From Saccharomyces mikatae IFO 1815 (taxonomy: Eukaryota > Ascomycota > Saccharomycetes > Saccharomycetales > Saccharomycetaceae), in contig NC_079261.1 in NCBI RefSeq assembly GCF_947241705.1, positions 1 to 64,000 of the forward strand: a stretch of 64,000 nt of DNA, given 5' to 3'. Position 1 is the first letter of the stretch. Each line of letters opens with the position of its first letter. A program made the position numbers and the translations under genes. This document shows, piece after piece, positions 54,119-63,647 of this stretch. Below the pieces are notes generated by a model, which saw only the letters and a list, made by a program, of their open reading frames with translations, did no database searches and had not been told where the DNA came from.

Positions 54119-56692
54119 TCAATTATAGCGGCTATATTTACTGGGTAGACTTGCAATAGATTTGCTTGAAGAACCGACTCTTACATTTATTGCTTTGGAA
54201 CGATCATTGAACTTCTTGTTTCTTTTTGGTAAAAAACTAGAGATAACGGATTTAGCTCCGCTTCCTGCAGCTTCATTGAGTGTCGCTGGGGGGTCTATTC
54301 TTTTAATCCAATAGCTGGACAAAAACCAACTTAGAATGGCCAATAAAATCAGAACACCTAATATCCCATACCACCACGCAATATTACCGTTTTTTCCTGG
54401 AACTGTAACATTCATACCGAACAGACCAGTGATTACATTCAACGGAACTAACATCGTACCTATCATAGTTACCTTACCCAACATTTCCGTAACTTTGTTA
54501 TTCGAATTAAATGACTCAACTTGCAATTGAGCCAAGTAGTTCGTAAGGGATCGAGAGAAAATTTTTTCGTACGCCAACAGATTTTGATACATTGTCAATA
54601 AATGATCTTGAATATCGCCCAAGTACAAAGCAATATCTCCTCTCGGTTGTGATGTTGTAGGCAAGTAGTTGTTCGGCAAGCTTACACGACTATTATAATC
54701 ATTACTACCGTGATTAACGTTTTCCTGTACTGATTGTAAATTCGCAATGTTGATTTGTGATGTTAGCGCTGGCCCAATACCTTTAGTTTCATCTTGGCAT
54801 CTTTTGGCGAACATTTTGATAACATCGGCCTTACCACTTAGGAGTCTCATTAACGTCATTGTTTTGCGTCTACTTTCACCAATTTTTTGTAGCATGGCTG
54901 CAAAGTCCATGTCACGGGCCATGAATACGGAATCTTCAATCGAATCTGCTTCATATTCAATGGATTGAATAACCGGAGCGAAACTATCTGTGATATCATC
55001 AATTAAAGCATAACATAACCAATCTGAATTGACATTGACATAATCACGCAATTGCCTTACACGTCTTCTCACATTAGCACAATGGGATATCGGACCAAAA
55101 TGAAAGGTCAAAACACCTGACCGGCACACCACGATGTAAACATTAATGGGCTCCAAGAAATCCTCGGATTCTCTATCATTTTCAAATGTATGAAAACACA
55201 CAAAGTAATATGACTTGAAAAGTTCCACCTTTTCACGAGTTTCTTGCATTCTTATGTCTTCCGCCGTCAATGGATGGATTCCAAACGTTTTTGCTATACA
55301 ACGCATTTCGTCATCGGTTGGACAACTACAGTCTAACCACCATGTTGCCTCACCCCCTTTGAACAATTCACAAAAGGTCTGACCCTCAGATACTAAAGAA
55401 GGAATATCACTGGCATGCACGGTTTCATCAGATTCTGAGCGGAAAAAAGAAAATCTATTTGGAATCTGAAAATCTGTGTCGTGGTTAGTGGAATATGCCA
55501 GATTATGAATCAAAATGTTGGCATCATCTTCTCCTTTAACCCTATTTTCCCCAAATGATACCCCAGGGTGTAGGCCAGGTTTACCATCTACACGCTCTTC
55601 TCCATTATTCCCAGATTCGTTAGTTTTATTAACACAGTTGCTATTTTCAAGATAACGAGGTATTCTAGGTGTGTATTGGAGGACTGCTAAGCTTCCTGTG
55701 GTGGAACCAGAGCTACTATATCCAGCATTTTGATACAAATGACTGAACCCCTGTTCGTCTGGCTTTTGAAGGTCTGCCAAGAACTGACTCTTTTCTGCAT
55801 TAAAAAACTGGGCATATTCTTCCAGTTCATCAAAATCAATACCATTAACTCTTGTATGTAAAGGTGGAGACATTGGAAAACAAACATCTTCCTCCGTTTC
55901 CTGCGAATCCCTGGATGCTTGGGATACATCACTGTGAAAAGAAGTTCTGGTGTTCATACGTGCCGGTTTCATTTCCTGTGTATCGTTTCCTACATCCGAC
56001 TTTTGTGATATGGCTTTTGTCAGCAGAGTCGTGGAATTTATTGATGAATGTATAGATGTTGTGGAGTGCGCTCTTTTCTTGTGGTTCGTCTGCTTAGAGT
56101 GCATACCAGCCTTCAAATCAAGCGACACATCAAAGATTGCATTGACTCCTGAAGCTTCAGGAGTCAATGCAAAAGTACTTGCTGAGGAAGATACGTTTGA
56201 CTTGGACTTATCAATTGAGGGAACAGTAGATAGTGCCATACCATAGCCTCTCTTTATGCCTGCCTTCTTTCGTGAGAAAAAAGCACTGTTCTTTTTAAGA
56301 AGCTGCCTTTGGGACGGCATGGAATATGCTAACCTAGATGGCTTGGAGTAGAAGTTGGCAGAAGCCCGCAGTCCGTGATGTACAATTGTTTCGCCTAGAT
56401 TCTCAGATTCTATGCAGCTCGTAGTCGATATTTCAGGTTTCCCTACAAAGCCACCGTTCTTCATTCTATAGTTCTCTTCGTTAGAAGGAACAGATTTGGG
56501 TAAGGCGTGTTTAGATATATCGTCTTTCTTCAATGAAACTGATTCGTGGTGAAATGGTGACAGATCTGAATGCTGTCTATGGTCATACAATCCTGTGTGC
56601 TCCTTTGTATTCCTCGAAACCATTGGATTGGTCGAGCAATTTGATCTTGATAAATCAGACAACGAATCAGATGAATTGGATAGGGATGACAT
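54119..56692 (-). CDS. ALR2: CorA-family Mg2+ transporter Alr2
   Basis: An 857-residue plasma-membrane magnesium transporter, one residue shorter than S. cerevisiae Alr2. A long hydrophilic, Ser-rich N-terminus (1 to about 420) precedes the CorA cytoplasmic domain (TWWLDCSCPTDDEMRCIAKT onward) and two C-terminal membrane segments (about 741-758 and 772-794). The signature Gly759-Met760-Asn761 closes TM1. The loop residue after VPG is Lys767; this is the position of Arg768 in S. cerevisiae Alr2, where Alr1 has Glu and where the basic residue is reported to limit Alr2 activity. The cytosolic tail is basic. The N-terminal third contains a perfect 36-bp palindrome. The neighbour SWP82 is divergent. 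Confidence 0.96.
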   Translation of the reverse strand: MSSLSNSSDSLSDLSRSNCSTNPMVSRNTKEHTGLYDHRQHSDLSPFHHESVSLKKDDISKHALPKSVPSNEENYRMKNGGFVGKPEISTTSCIESENLGETIVHHGLRASANFYSKPSRLAYSMPSQRQLLKKNSAFFSRKKAGIKRGYGMALSTVPSIDKSKSNVSSSASTFALTPEASGVNAIFDVSLDLKAGMHSKQTNHKKRAHSTTSIHSSINSTTLLTKAISQKSDVGNDTQEMKPARMNTRTSFHSDVSQASRDSQETEEDVCFPMSPPLHTRVNGIDFDELEEYAQFFNAEKSQFLADLQKPDEQGFSHLYQNAGYSSSGSTTGSLAVLQYTPRIPRYLENSNCVNKTNESGNNGEERVDGKPGLHPGVSFGENRVKGEDDANILIHNLAYSTNHDTDFQIPNRFSFFRSESDETVHASDIPSLVSEGQTFCELFKGGEATWWLDCSCPTDDEMRCIAKTFGIHPLTAEDIRMQETREKVELFKSYYFVCFHTFENDRESEDFLEPINVYIVVCRSGVLTFHFGPISHCANVRRRVRQLRDYVNVNSDWLCYALIDDITDSFAPVIQSIEYEADSIEDSVFMARDMDFAAMLQKIGESRRKTMTLMRLLSGKADVIKMFAKRCQDETKGIGPALTSQINIANLQSVQENVNHGSNDYNSRVSLPNNYLPTTSQPRGDIALYLGDIQDHLLTMYQNLLAYEKIFSRSLTNYLAQLQVESFNSNNKVTEMLGKVTMIGTMLVPLNVITGLFGMNVTVPGKNGNIAWWYGILGVLILLAILSWFLSSYWIKRIDPPATLNEAAGSGAKSVISSFLPKRNKKFNDRSKAINVRVGSSSKSIASLPSKYSRYN
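56137..56172. repeat. Perfect 36-bp palindrome inside ALR2
   Basis: The left arm TTGCATTGACTCCTGAAG (56137-56154) is followed directly by its exact reverse complement, with no spacer; the centre is a HindIII-type AAGCTT. It encodes ALTPEASGVNA-type residues, and because of the symmetry the same peptide appears on the opposite strand. The flanks stop matching after 36 bp. Confidence 0.95.
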
Positions 56693-57642
56693 TACAAAGT
56701 GTCTCCACGTCTTCTCATAGTATTGAGTACTAATACAAAAAGTGATAGCTCCGTCTTTTCAATAAACTTATCTTTTACGCAGAGTGCACTTTTATGTGTA
56801 AAATCTTCAATAGTACCTCTCTTCTTTGTTGAATATGGAATACAGTAAACTAACGTTGTTTTTTTGTTTCACTTATCTACCTTAAAATCATAAACCTGGA
56901 GACCAAATATGGCTAATTTTGATGAAATGGTTAAACGAATTTTTTCTAAATACAGCCAGTTTCGTTGGTAATTTTAAGAAGTGCAGCATCTTAAAAAAAA
57001 TTCATCGTAAGATGTCGCTTTTGAAACTTATAGTCGGACAGGTCATAAAAAAGCATTTGAGAGAACAATTTGATAGTAGGATATATAATAGTAAGTAGTT
57101 TTTCCTGTACATTTGGTATCCACACTCCTTCATTGAATGGATGAGGACGTTGCATAAAAAAAATCTTGGATAGTTTGCCTGAACTTTGAAATCCTTGAAA
57201 TTCTCATACATGATACCTATATTCTTAACATAAAAGGCCCTTCTCGTTTCCCGTATTGGACCTATGGTAATTTGAGAAGATCAATTCACACAAGGATACT
57301 ACCACGTAGGAAGGACAAGCGGCAATTGCACCAATCAAAGCATGCATCGAAACATGTAAATTCAGTAGCTGGAGATACGCCTTATCTTTAGAGATCCTGA
57401 GTATATTATGGCATTTGATTACGATTGATCGAAATACGATATGGAAGGCTTAAACGTTTTAAAAGGGATCCTGATTACTAAAGGTACGTGCAATTCAGCT
57501 CCACACATCTTTATTGAACCATCACTTTTCCCTTTCTGGGTTTTTTCCAATGAGTAAGGATAGGAAACGTGAAAAAAATAAACAAGATAAATAAGTGAAG
57601 CAGGAAATGAAATCAAAGCAGAGGGCATAAAGGACGTCTGAT
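56693..57642. promoter_or_regulatory. Divergent upstream region of ALR2 and SWP82
   Basis: 950 bp without a supported gene. Frames at 57002-57211 and 57419-57628 are short and unrecognised. No strong TATA box is evident within 100 bp of either ATG. Confidence 0.5.
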
Positions 57643-59514
57643 ATGGTTTACGAAGGTGATGGAGAAACTACACGTGATGAAAGAAGCAGTTCTTCTCTGA
57701 AGCAAGGCGATATTGGGGTTGTATTCATAGTACCTAAAATACTTATCAGAGAACATGAACGGGTTATACTTAAACAAATCCTACAAATTTTGGGTCAAGA
57801 TGAACTAGTACAAGCTCCCTTGGATAAATTTCCTTACCGAAAACTAGAAGTAACAAGATATATAGATGATTCCAAGACCAGGGATGTTACGGATACTTCC
57901 TATAAGATGGTACAAATGGATGCATATGGGGAGAAAAAGACAAGTTTGAAAGGTAAATTATTTGGTGGTAGGCAGTTTTTATTCAATACATTCATGTTTA
58001 TGGCTCATGGTGATGTCCTTCTGGTGCTTTTGCAAGATGTTATCAAAGTACTATACCAGGATGAGACGATGCCTGACGAGAACGAGTTTATTGGCCGACA
58101 TGATCAATTTCTAATAATGGAAACTTCAGAGGAGCAAACGATTTTTTTGGTCAAAAACGGTGTTCTTCCTGAAGGGTCCAATGGGCCTTTTAGGTACATA
58201 ACTGCCAGATCCGCGTTTGTTGAATTTGGTGCTTCTGTTATTGTTGGGGGTCAACGCATCGTTGATGATTATTGGGAATCGTTAGCTAAAAAACAAAATT
58301 TCTCATCTCATCAGAGAGTTTTCAAGTTAACAACAAAACTAATCTCAAAAATATCACTTTTACGCCCTTCTTTCCAAAATAACAAGGCAACCAATACCAA
58401 CCATACTGATACAGGTACAGGTGCAATTTCCGACTTGAAATTTGAATCACCATATCCAATAGTCACAGAACAACCATCAGCAGAGATCAGAGAAGCGTAT
58501 ATTGAAAACTTTGCTAAAGGTGAACACATTTCAGCCATTGTTCCTGGACAAAGTATAAGTGGAACATTGGAACTAAGTGCACAGTTCAGAGTACCACGTT
58601 ATCATAGTAAAAACTCATTTCAACAAGCTCTGCAAATGAAAGCAATGGATATACCGATCGGGAAGCACGAAGAATTACTAGCCCAGTATGAAAGCCAGGC
58701 GTCTGACGGTTCCTCACTAACTTCATTGCCTAATAATATTCCTTCTGTCAATCCTAGTAATAAGCCCATCAAACGAATGTTAAGTAGTATTCTTGATATT
58801 AACGTTACATCATCAAAAAATAAAAAATCTGAGGAAAACGAAATGATAAAGCCCATGAACAGGGGTCTAATTAAGAATAACACGTCTTTGAACATAAACG
58901 GCTGGAAGTTCGAATCCCTACCTTTGAAATCCGCGGAACATTCTGGAAAGAAGCAATATTATAGAGGATTGCCTTTGTATGAAAAAAATGCATTGTTAGG
59001 AAGGTTGAAACAGCTGACACCAAACGAAATCAAAGAATTGGAACATTTACACGATGCCGTTTTTGTTAATACTGGCTTACAAAATGTCAGAAAAGTAAGG
59101 ACAAAGAAATGGAAAAAATATTGGCAATATAAGGCAGGCATTCCTATCGGTTTAAAACGCTCCCAATTAGACGAATTCGAAAACAAATATTTGAAAGATG
59201 TGTTGGCACAGACAAGTGTCACCACTAATTTTAATGAAGTAACAAATACTGACGAAACAATAACAACGAAAAGGATACCAAACGCAAATTTCTTGGGGAA
59301 CTGCAATATTAAGGACTTCAAGCCTCCATACATTTATCCTCGTTTGAGCAATTTGCCACAAAACACCCCTGGAAACGAAACGACCGTTAAGCCAGACGCT
59401 GATGTGAAAAATAAAAACCCTAATTCAATGATGATGACGGATGCAATGACGACAAAACAGGGCACTTTTTCCAACTTAATTAACGGAGTATCTATGGATA
59501 AAATAGGAAAGTAA
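57643..59514 (+). CDS. SWP82: SWI/SNF chromatin-remodelling subunit Swp82
   Basis: A 623-residue protein, the same length as Swp82 (YFL049W) of S. cerevisiae, a yeast-specific SWI/SNF subunit and paralogue of Rsc7/Npl6. After a Ser-rich start (GDGETTRDERSSSSL) the conserved Npl6/Swp82 domain runs from about 20 to 200, including LFGGRQFLFNTFMFMAHGDV and FLVKNGVLPEGSNGPFRY. The central part is charged and likely disordered (GSSLTSLPNNIPSVNPSNKP). A basic C-terminal region (RKVRTKKWKKYWQYKAGIPI) precedes the Asn/Thr-rich tail. It stabilises the remodeller's association with chromatin and transcription factors; the exact role is not fully known. It converges with EMP47, with 158 bp between the stops. 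Confidence 0.96.
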   Translation: MVYEGDGETTRDERSSSSLKQGDIGVVFIVPKILIREHERVILKQILQILGQDELVQAPLDKFPYRKLEVTRYIDDSKTRDVTDTSYKMVQMDAYGEKKTSLKGKLFGGRQFLFNTFMFMAHGDVLLVLLQDVIKVLYQDETMPDENEFIGRHDQFLIMETSEEQTIFLVKNGVLPEGSNGPFRYITARSAFVEFGASVIVGGQRIVDDYWESLAKKQNFSSHQRVFKLTTKLISKISLLRPSFQNNKATNTNHTDTGTGAISDLKFESPYPIVTEQPSAEIREAYIENFAKGEHISAIVPGQSISGTLELSAQFRVPRYHSKNSFQQALQMKAMDIPIGKHEELLAQYESQASDGSSLTSLPNNIPSVNPSNKPIKRMLSSILDINVTSSKNKKSEENEMIKPMNRGLIKNNTSLNINGWKFESLPLKSAEHSGKKQYYRGLPLYEKNALLGRLKQLTPNEIKELEHLHDAVFVNTGLQNVRKVRTKKWKKYWQYKAGIPIGLKRSQLDEFENKYLKDVLAQTSVTTNFNEVTNTDETITTKRIPNANFLGNCNIKDFKPPYIYPRLSNLPQNTPGNETTVKPDADVKNKNPNSMMMTDAMTTKQGTFSNLINGVSMDKIGK

Positions 59515-59672
59515 GGTATATATAAAGGGCACTTCAAGCAGCAGCCCGCTCTTAATAGGTAGTAATATAAACTATTGTTCGTTATTTTATACATATATGT
59601 ATTCTTACATATATACATATTTAGGGAATGCATGTGCACAATTGATTTTAGTGAGAGAAAAAACTCAAAAGA

Positions 59673-61007
59673 TCATAATAGTTTGGTCTTAATGATCTCT
59701 TGCCTGATTTTAAAGGTATAGTATGCCATAATTAACATGATAAAAATTAATGGGAGCAACCAAATCATCAATTTTCTAGCAATTTCATCAACCTGGGGGC
59801 CATCTTGTCCATGACGCTTGGCAGCTTCCCTATACTTTTCTTGTTCTACCAGCATTTTCTCCAATTTTTCATTGAGCGATAGAAGGTCCTTAAATTCTTC
59901 TTTATCTTCTGCGATCACATCATCAGTTGACATTCCTTTTTCACCATTAGCGGGTTGCTTAGTGGAAAAATGCTTTGTCAACGTAGTCATAAACGTTAGC
60001 AATTCCTCCTGGACCTTAATGACATCATTCAACTTTGTCTCTAAAGAATTGATGTCATTTGCAAGAATTTTTCCTTCAACTCTGTCCAATTTTCTATACA
60101 GTTCGTTATTTGATATTTTGTCTTTGTCAGCGTCAAATGCTGTTTTTTCAATCAACTTTTCTTTCCCAGTTTTCTGGTCAATATATTTGGTAATCATCTT
60201 TGGCTGACCCATTGCGTTAACATTAGGAATCAAAGAATCCTCAATCACACCATTGAACAATTGCATTTTGAATATTTCAAAAGATTCTGCGTTATTACTG
60301 ATTGCTCCATTTTGAGCAGTAACACCAATACGGTAAGAACCAGTAGGAAAACGGACCTTTCTAGTTTGGAAGCAGACTCTGTTGTCCACCTGAACTTTTA
60401 GTAAGTTGTTGTCTTCCATATCATAAGTTACTCTAATCGTGGAAGGAACAGAGGAATCCTGATAACCCATTAAACAGGAGGCAAAACTTTGCTCATAAAG
60501 TTTAGCCTTATCCACAGGTTTCTGACCATCATTTAGTTGACCACGAAGAGTCGGGCCTAATGGACCGTTGTTATCCACCAATAGCTCTAAGCCATCATAG
60601 TTGATTGGTCCATTGTACAATTGCTTATTACGTGGTACATTGGAATCTTGAACAAACCAAAATGATATACCACCATCAGTCTTACCAGAATAACCAACAC
60701 TTCTAAAAGTCCACTCCATGGTAAAAGAATCTTTCAAATCAAAACCTTGCTTCGACCAAAGGGAACCCTTAGAATTTGGTTTTGAGGTCAATACAATTCT
60801 GCCTTCTTCCAGACTGGCTTGTTCACCAGTTTGCCAGTTACTAGGCACTTTACGTGAGTTAATTATATCTGGTAATGAATGGTCTGAGCTCAACTTGGAT
60901 GCATCTGAAGTGTCACCCAAAGGATGGGCTTCTAACAATCCTGTCCACGCCGCAAAAACGATAAAAAAAGTCAGCAGTACTGTACTATTCATAGTCTTTA
61001 ACATCAT
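59673..61007 (-). CDS. EMP47: ER-Golgi cargo lectin Emp47
   Basis: A 444-residue type-I membrane protein of the L-type lectin family (ERGIC-53/VIP36 kin), cycling in COPII and COPI vesicles and needed for export of some glycoproteins. A signal peptide ends near LLEAHP. The carbohydrate-recognition domain (about 40-265) includes GGISFWFVQDS and ELLVDNNGPLG. A coiled-coil stalk (about 290-400) is followed by a membrane segment (LMIWLLPLIFIMLIMAYYTF) and the tail ending KTKLL, which gives the dilysine KxKxx COPI retrieval signal. The frame reaches a GTG at 61010; the first ATG is 61007, so the Met count at the start is two rather than the three I recall for S288C. RGD2 lies divergent 244 bp away. 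Confidence 0.95.
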   Translation of the reverse strand: MMLKTMNSTVLLTFFIVFAAWTGLLEAHPLGDTSDASKLSSDHSLPDIINSRKVPSNWQTGEQASLEEGRIVLTSKPNSKGSLWSKQGFDLKDSFTMEWTFRSVGYSGKTDGGISFWFVQDSNVPRNKQLYNGPINYDGLELLVDNNGPLGPTLRGQLNDGQKPVDKAKLYEQSFASCLMGYQDSSVPSTIRVTYDMEDNNLLKVQVDNRVCFQTRKVRFPTGSYRIGVTAQNGAISNNAESFEIFKMQLFNGVIEDSLIPNVNAMGQPKMITKYIDQKTGKEKLIEKTAFDADKDKISNNELYRKLDRVEGKILANDINSLETKLNDVIKVQEELLTFMTTLTKHFSTKQPANGEKGMSTDDVIAEDKEEFKDLLSLNEKLEKMLVEQEKYREAAKRHGQDGPQVDEIARKLMIWLLPLIFIMLIMAYYTFKIRQEIIKTKLL

Positions 61008-61251
61008 CACTAAAATTAGGTTGCCAGACGCTAGCTCTCTGCAAGACTCTACCGATGTAGTCCTGATTCTTTAATACTTAATAAGGTCTTTCTATTAAAA
61101 GATCAAAAACATTCCCAAGAACATAGACATTCGATGATCGTATTTAGTGACATGAAGTAATAATGACATTAATAGATGGAATTTGGAATATTATGAAACA
61201 GCAGTAGCATTTAAGTAATATTGTACTCTTAGAGCATACCGACAAGTGAGC

Positions 61252-63396
61252 ATGCTATCATTCTGTGACTATTTTTGGTCTGAAGACCTCGTCTCTGGTC
61301 TAGAGGTGCTTTTTGATAGGTTGTACCATGGTTGTGAACAATGCGACTTGTTCATTCAAGTATTTGCATCAAGAATGCAATTTGAAGTCAGTCACGGAAG
61401 GCAGCTCTTTGGCATAGAAGCAGGTATGGACAACTTAAAGGTGGTGCAAGAAGACGAGCATGAAGGTGTAACCGTCTCAAGGGCCTTGAGAGGAATCTTA
61501 CAGGAGATATCTCAAGAAGGGACGCATCACTTGACAATAGCGTCGAACATAGAAAGTTTGGTGCTACAACCATTCAGTAAGTGGTGCGTTGAACATAGAG
61601 AAAGGATCCAGTATTCCGAGAAGACTTTGCTAGCCAATGTGAACAATTTCAGGAAGTCTAAGAAATATGTCAGTAAGCTGGAAAAGGAGTATTTTAATAA
61701 ATGTAGGCAGTTGGAAGAATTTAAAAGAACTCATTTCAACGAGGATGAGCTAGCTAACGCTATGGAATCATTGAAAATACAAAACAAATACGAAGAAGAT
61801 GTGGCTAGGGAAAAGGATCATCAATTTTTCAAAAGAATAGCAGGAATGGATTTTGATTACAAAACCATGAAAGAAACTCTTCAACTACTATTGACCAAAC
61901 TGCCCAAAACGGACTACAAACTACCTCTTATCAGTTATTCTCTGAGCAACACCAATAATGGTGGCGAGATAACAAAGTTTCTGCTTGACCACATGTCATT
62001 AAAGGATACCGACCAAGCTGAAACGTTTGGCCAAGATTTGTTGGATTTGGGATTTTTAAAATATTGTAATGGTGTTGGTAATACCTTTGTGAACTCCAAA
62101 AAATTCCAATATCAATGGAAGAATACCGCCTACATGTTTGCCATTGTGCCAATGCCTGGTTCGGAAGACTCTGTTGTTGGTGAATCTTTAGTATCTCGGT
62201 TTAATAACTGGGACGGCTCATCCGCTAGGGAAATGACTCAGTCGAAGATCGATAATGGCCAAGTAGCTACAAAAATTCAGGCTCCCCATATCTCCGATAG
62301 TGAAAAGACGCTTTTTAGAATGATGAACGCGCTTACTACGTCAGACAAGAAATACTACCAGGAATGTTTCAAGATGGATGCTTTGAGATGCTCTATTGAG
62401 GAGTTATTGATTGATCACTTGTCGTTTATGGAAAAATGTGAGTCTGATAGATTGAATGCAATCAAGAAAGCAACGTTAGATTTTTGTTCCACTTTAGGTA
62501 ATAAGATTTCTTCATTAAAATTGTGTGTAGATAAAATGCTTAAGCTAGAAAACGAAATCGATCCCAGTGCGGATCTTTTGCAACTTTTAGTCAAGTACAA
62601 GACGGGTAGTTTCAAACCTCAAGCCATTGTTTATAATAATTACTACAATCCTGGCTCATTTCAAAACTTTGGCGTTGATTTAGAGACTCGCTGTAGACTA
62701 GACAAGAAAATTGTTCCGTTGATCATTTCGTCGATATTTTCTTATATGGATAGGACGTATCCTGATTTACCTAGTGATAAAGTAAGGATATCGATTTGGA
62801 CTGATTCAGTGAAACTAAGTTCAACACATCAACTTCGAAATCTTTTGAACAAACAACAATTTTACAACGAAGGAGAAGTGTTTGATATACTCTCTAATTC
62901 CAAATTGGAACCAAGTACAATTGCCAGTGTTGTTAAAATTTACCTATTAGAATTACCGGATCCACTGATCCCTAATGACGTATCGGATATTCTTCGGGTA
63001 CTTTATCTCGATTATCCACCTTTAGCTGAAGCCCCATTAGACAATTCCATTTCACTCTCAGGGAATCAACAGGATGACGAAAGTGAAGAAAGCTTGGATA
63101 CTAAGAGAATAAGAGGCCTTTATACAACTTTGTCTTCTCTAAGCAAACCACATATAGCGACACTAGACGCTATTACCACACATTTTTACAGACTGATTAA
63201 AATTTTAAAAATGGGCCAAAACGGCAATGAAGTAGCTGATGAGTTTACAGTATCTATTTCACAAGAATTTGCCAATTGTATTATCCAATCAAAGATAACA
63301 GATGATAATGAAATTGGTTTCAAGATATTCTATGATCTACTGACACATAAGAAACAAATTTTTCACGAGTTAAAAAGACAAAATTCAAAAAAGTAG
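61252..63396 (+). CDS. RGD2: Rho GTPase-activating protein Rgd2
   Basis: A 714-residue protein, identical in length to Rgd2 (YFL047W), a GAP for Cdc42 and Rho5 in polarity and wall-integrity signalling. An FCH/F-BAR module opens the protein (MLSFCDYFWSEDLVSGLEVL), with coiled-coil segments near 130-200. A DEP domain is nested at about 215-300 (LLDLGFLKYCNGVGNTFVN). The RhoGAP domain fills about 480-700: VPLIISSIFSYMD, then LLNKQQFYNEGEVFDILSN, VVKIYLLELPDPLIPNDV and ATLDAITTHFYRLIKIL. Where most RhoGAPs show the arginine-finger GIFRxSG, the sequence reads SIWTDSVKLS; I recall the same wording in S. cerevisiae. The frame extends to GTG at 61246, but the ATG at 61252 is the conserved start. Confidence 0.95.
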   Translation: MLSFCDYFWSEDLVSGLEVLFDRLYHGCEQCDLFIQVFASRMQFEVSHGRQLFGIEAGMDNLKVVQEDEHEGVTVSRALRGILQEISQEGTHHLTIASNIESLVLQPFSKWCVEHRERIQYSEKTLLANVNNFRKSKKYVSKLEKEYFNKCRQLEEFKRTHFNEDELANAMESLKIQNKYEEDVAREKDHQFFKRIAGMDFDYKTMKETLQLLLTKLPKTDYKLPLISYSLSNTNNGGEITKFLLDHMSLKDTDQAETFGQDLLDLGFLKYCNGVGNTFVNSKKFQYQWKNTAYMFAIVPMPGSEDSVVGESLVSRFNNWDGSSAREMTQSKIDNGQVATKIQAPHISDSEKTLFRMMNALTTSDKKYYQECFKMDALRCSIEELLIDHLSFMEKCESDRLNAIKKATLDFCSTLGNKISSLKLCVDKMLKLENEIDPSADLLQLLVKYKTGSFKPQAIVYNNYYNPGSFQNFGVDLETRCRLDKKIVPLIISSIFSYMDRTYPDLPSDKVRISIWTDSVKLSSTHQLRNLLNKQQFYNEGEVFDILSNSKLEPSTIASVVKIYLLELPDPLIPNDVSDILRVLYLDYPPLAEAPLDNSISLSGNQQDDESEESLDTKRIRGLYTTLSSLSKPHIATLDAITTHFYRLIKILKMGQNGNEVADEFTVSISQEFANCIIQSKITDDNEIGFKIFYDLLTHKKQIFHELKRQNSKK

Positions 63397-63647
63397 ACAT
63401 ATTACAATATAGTCATGTGTACCACTTTATATAGAATCTAATCTATTCATTGTCTTTCTTGTACTACAGTAAGCTTTTTGTTTGCAGTTTTTCATAAGAG
63501 ATGCAATTTCTTGCATTATAGCTTGCTATGGATAGTATACGAAGAAAAGGAAGTAGAGAAAAAAAATAGGATGTAGAACTAATAGATCTGCAAGATACCA
63601 TTACAAGTAAACACGGTAAGCAAAGCGAAGTAAAATCGGCAATAAAA

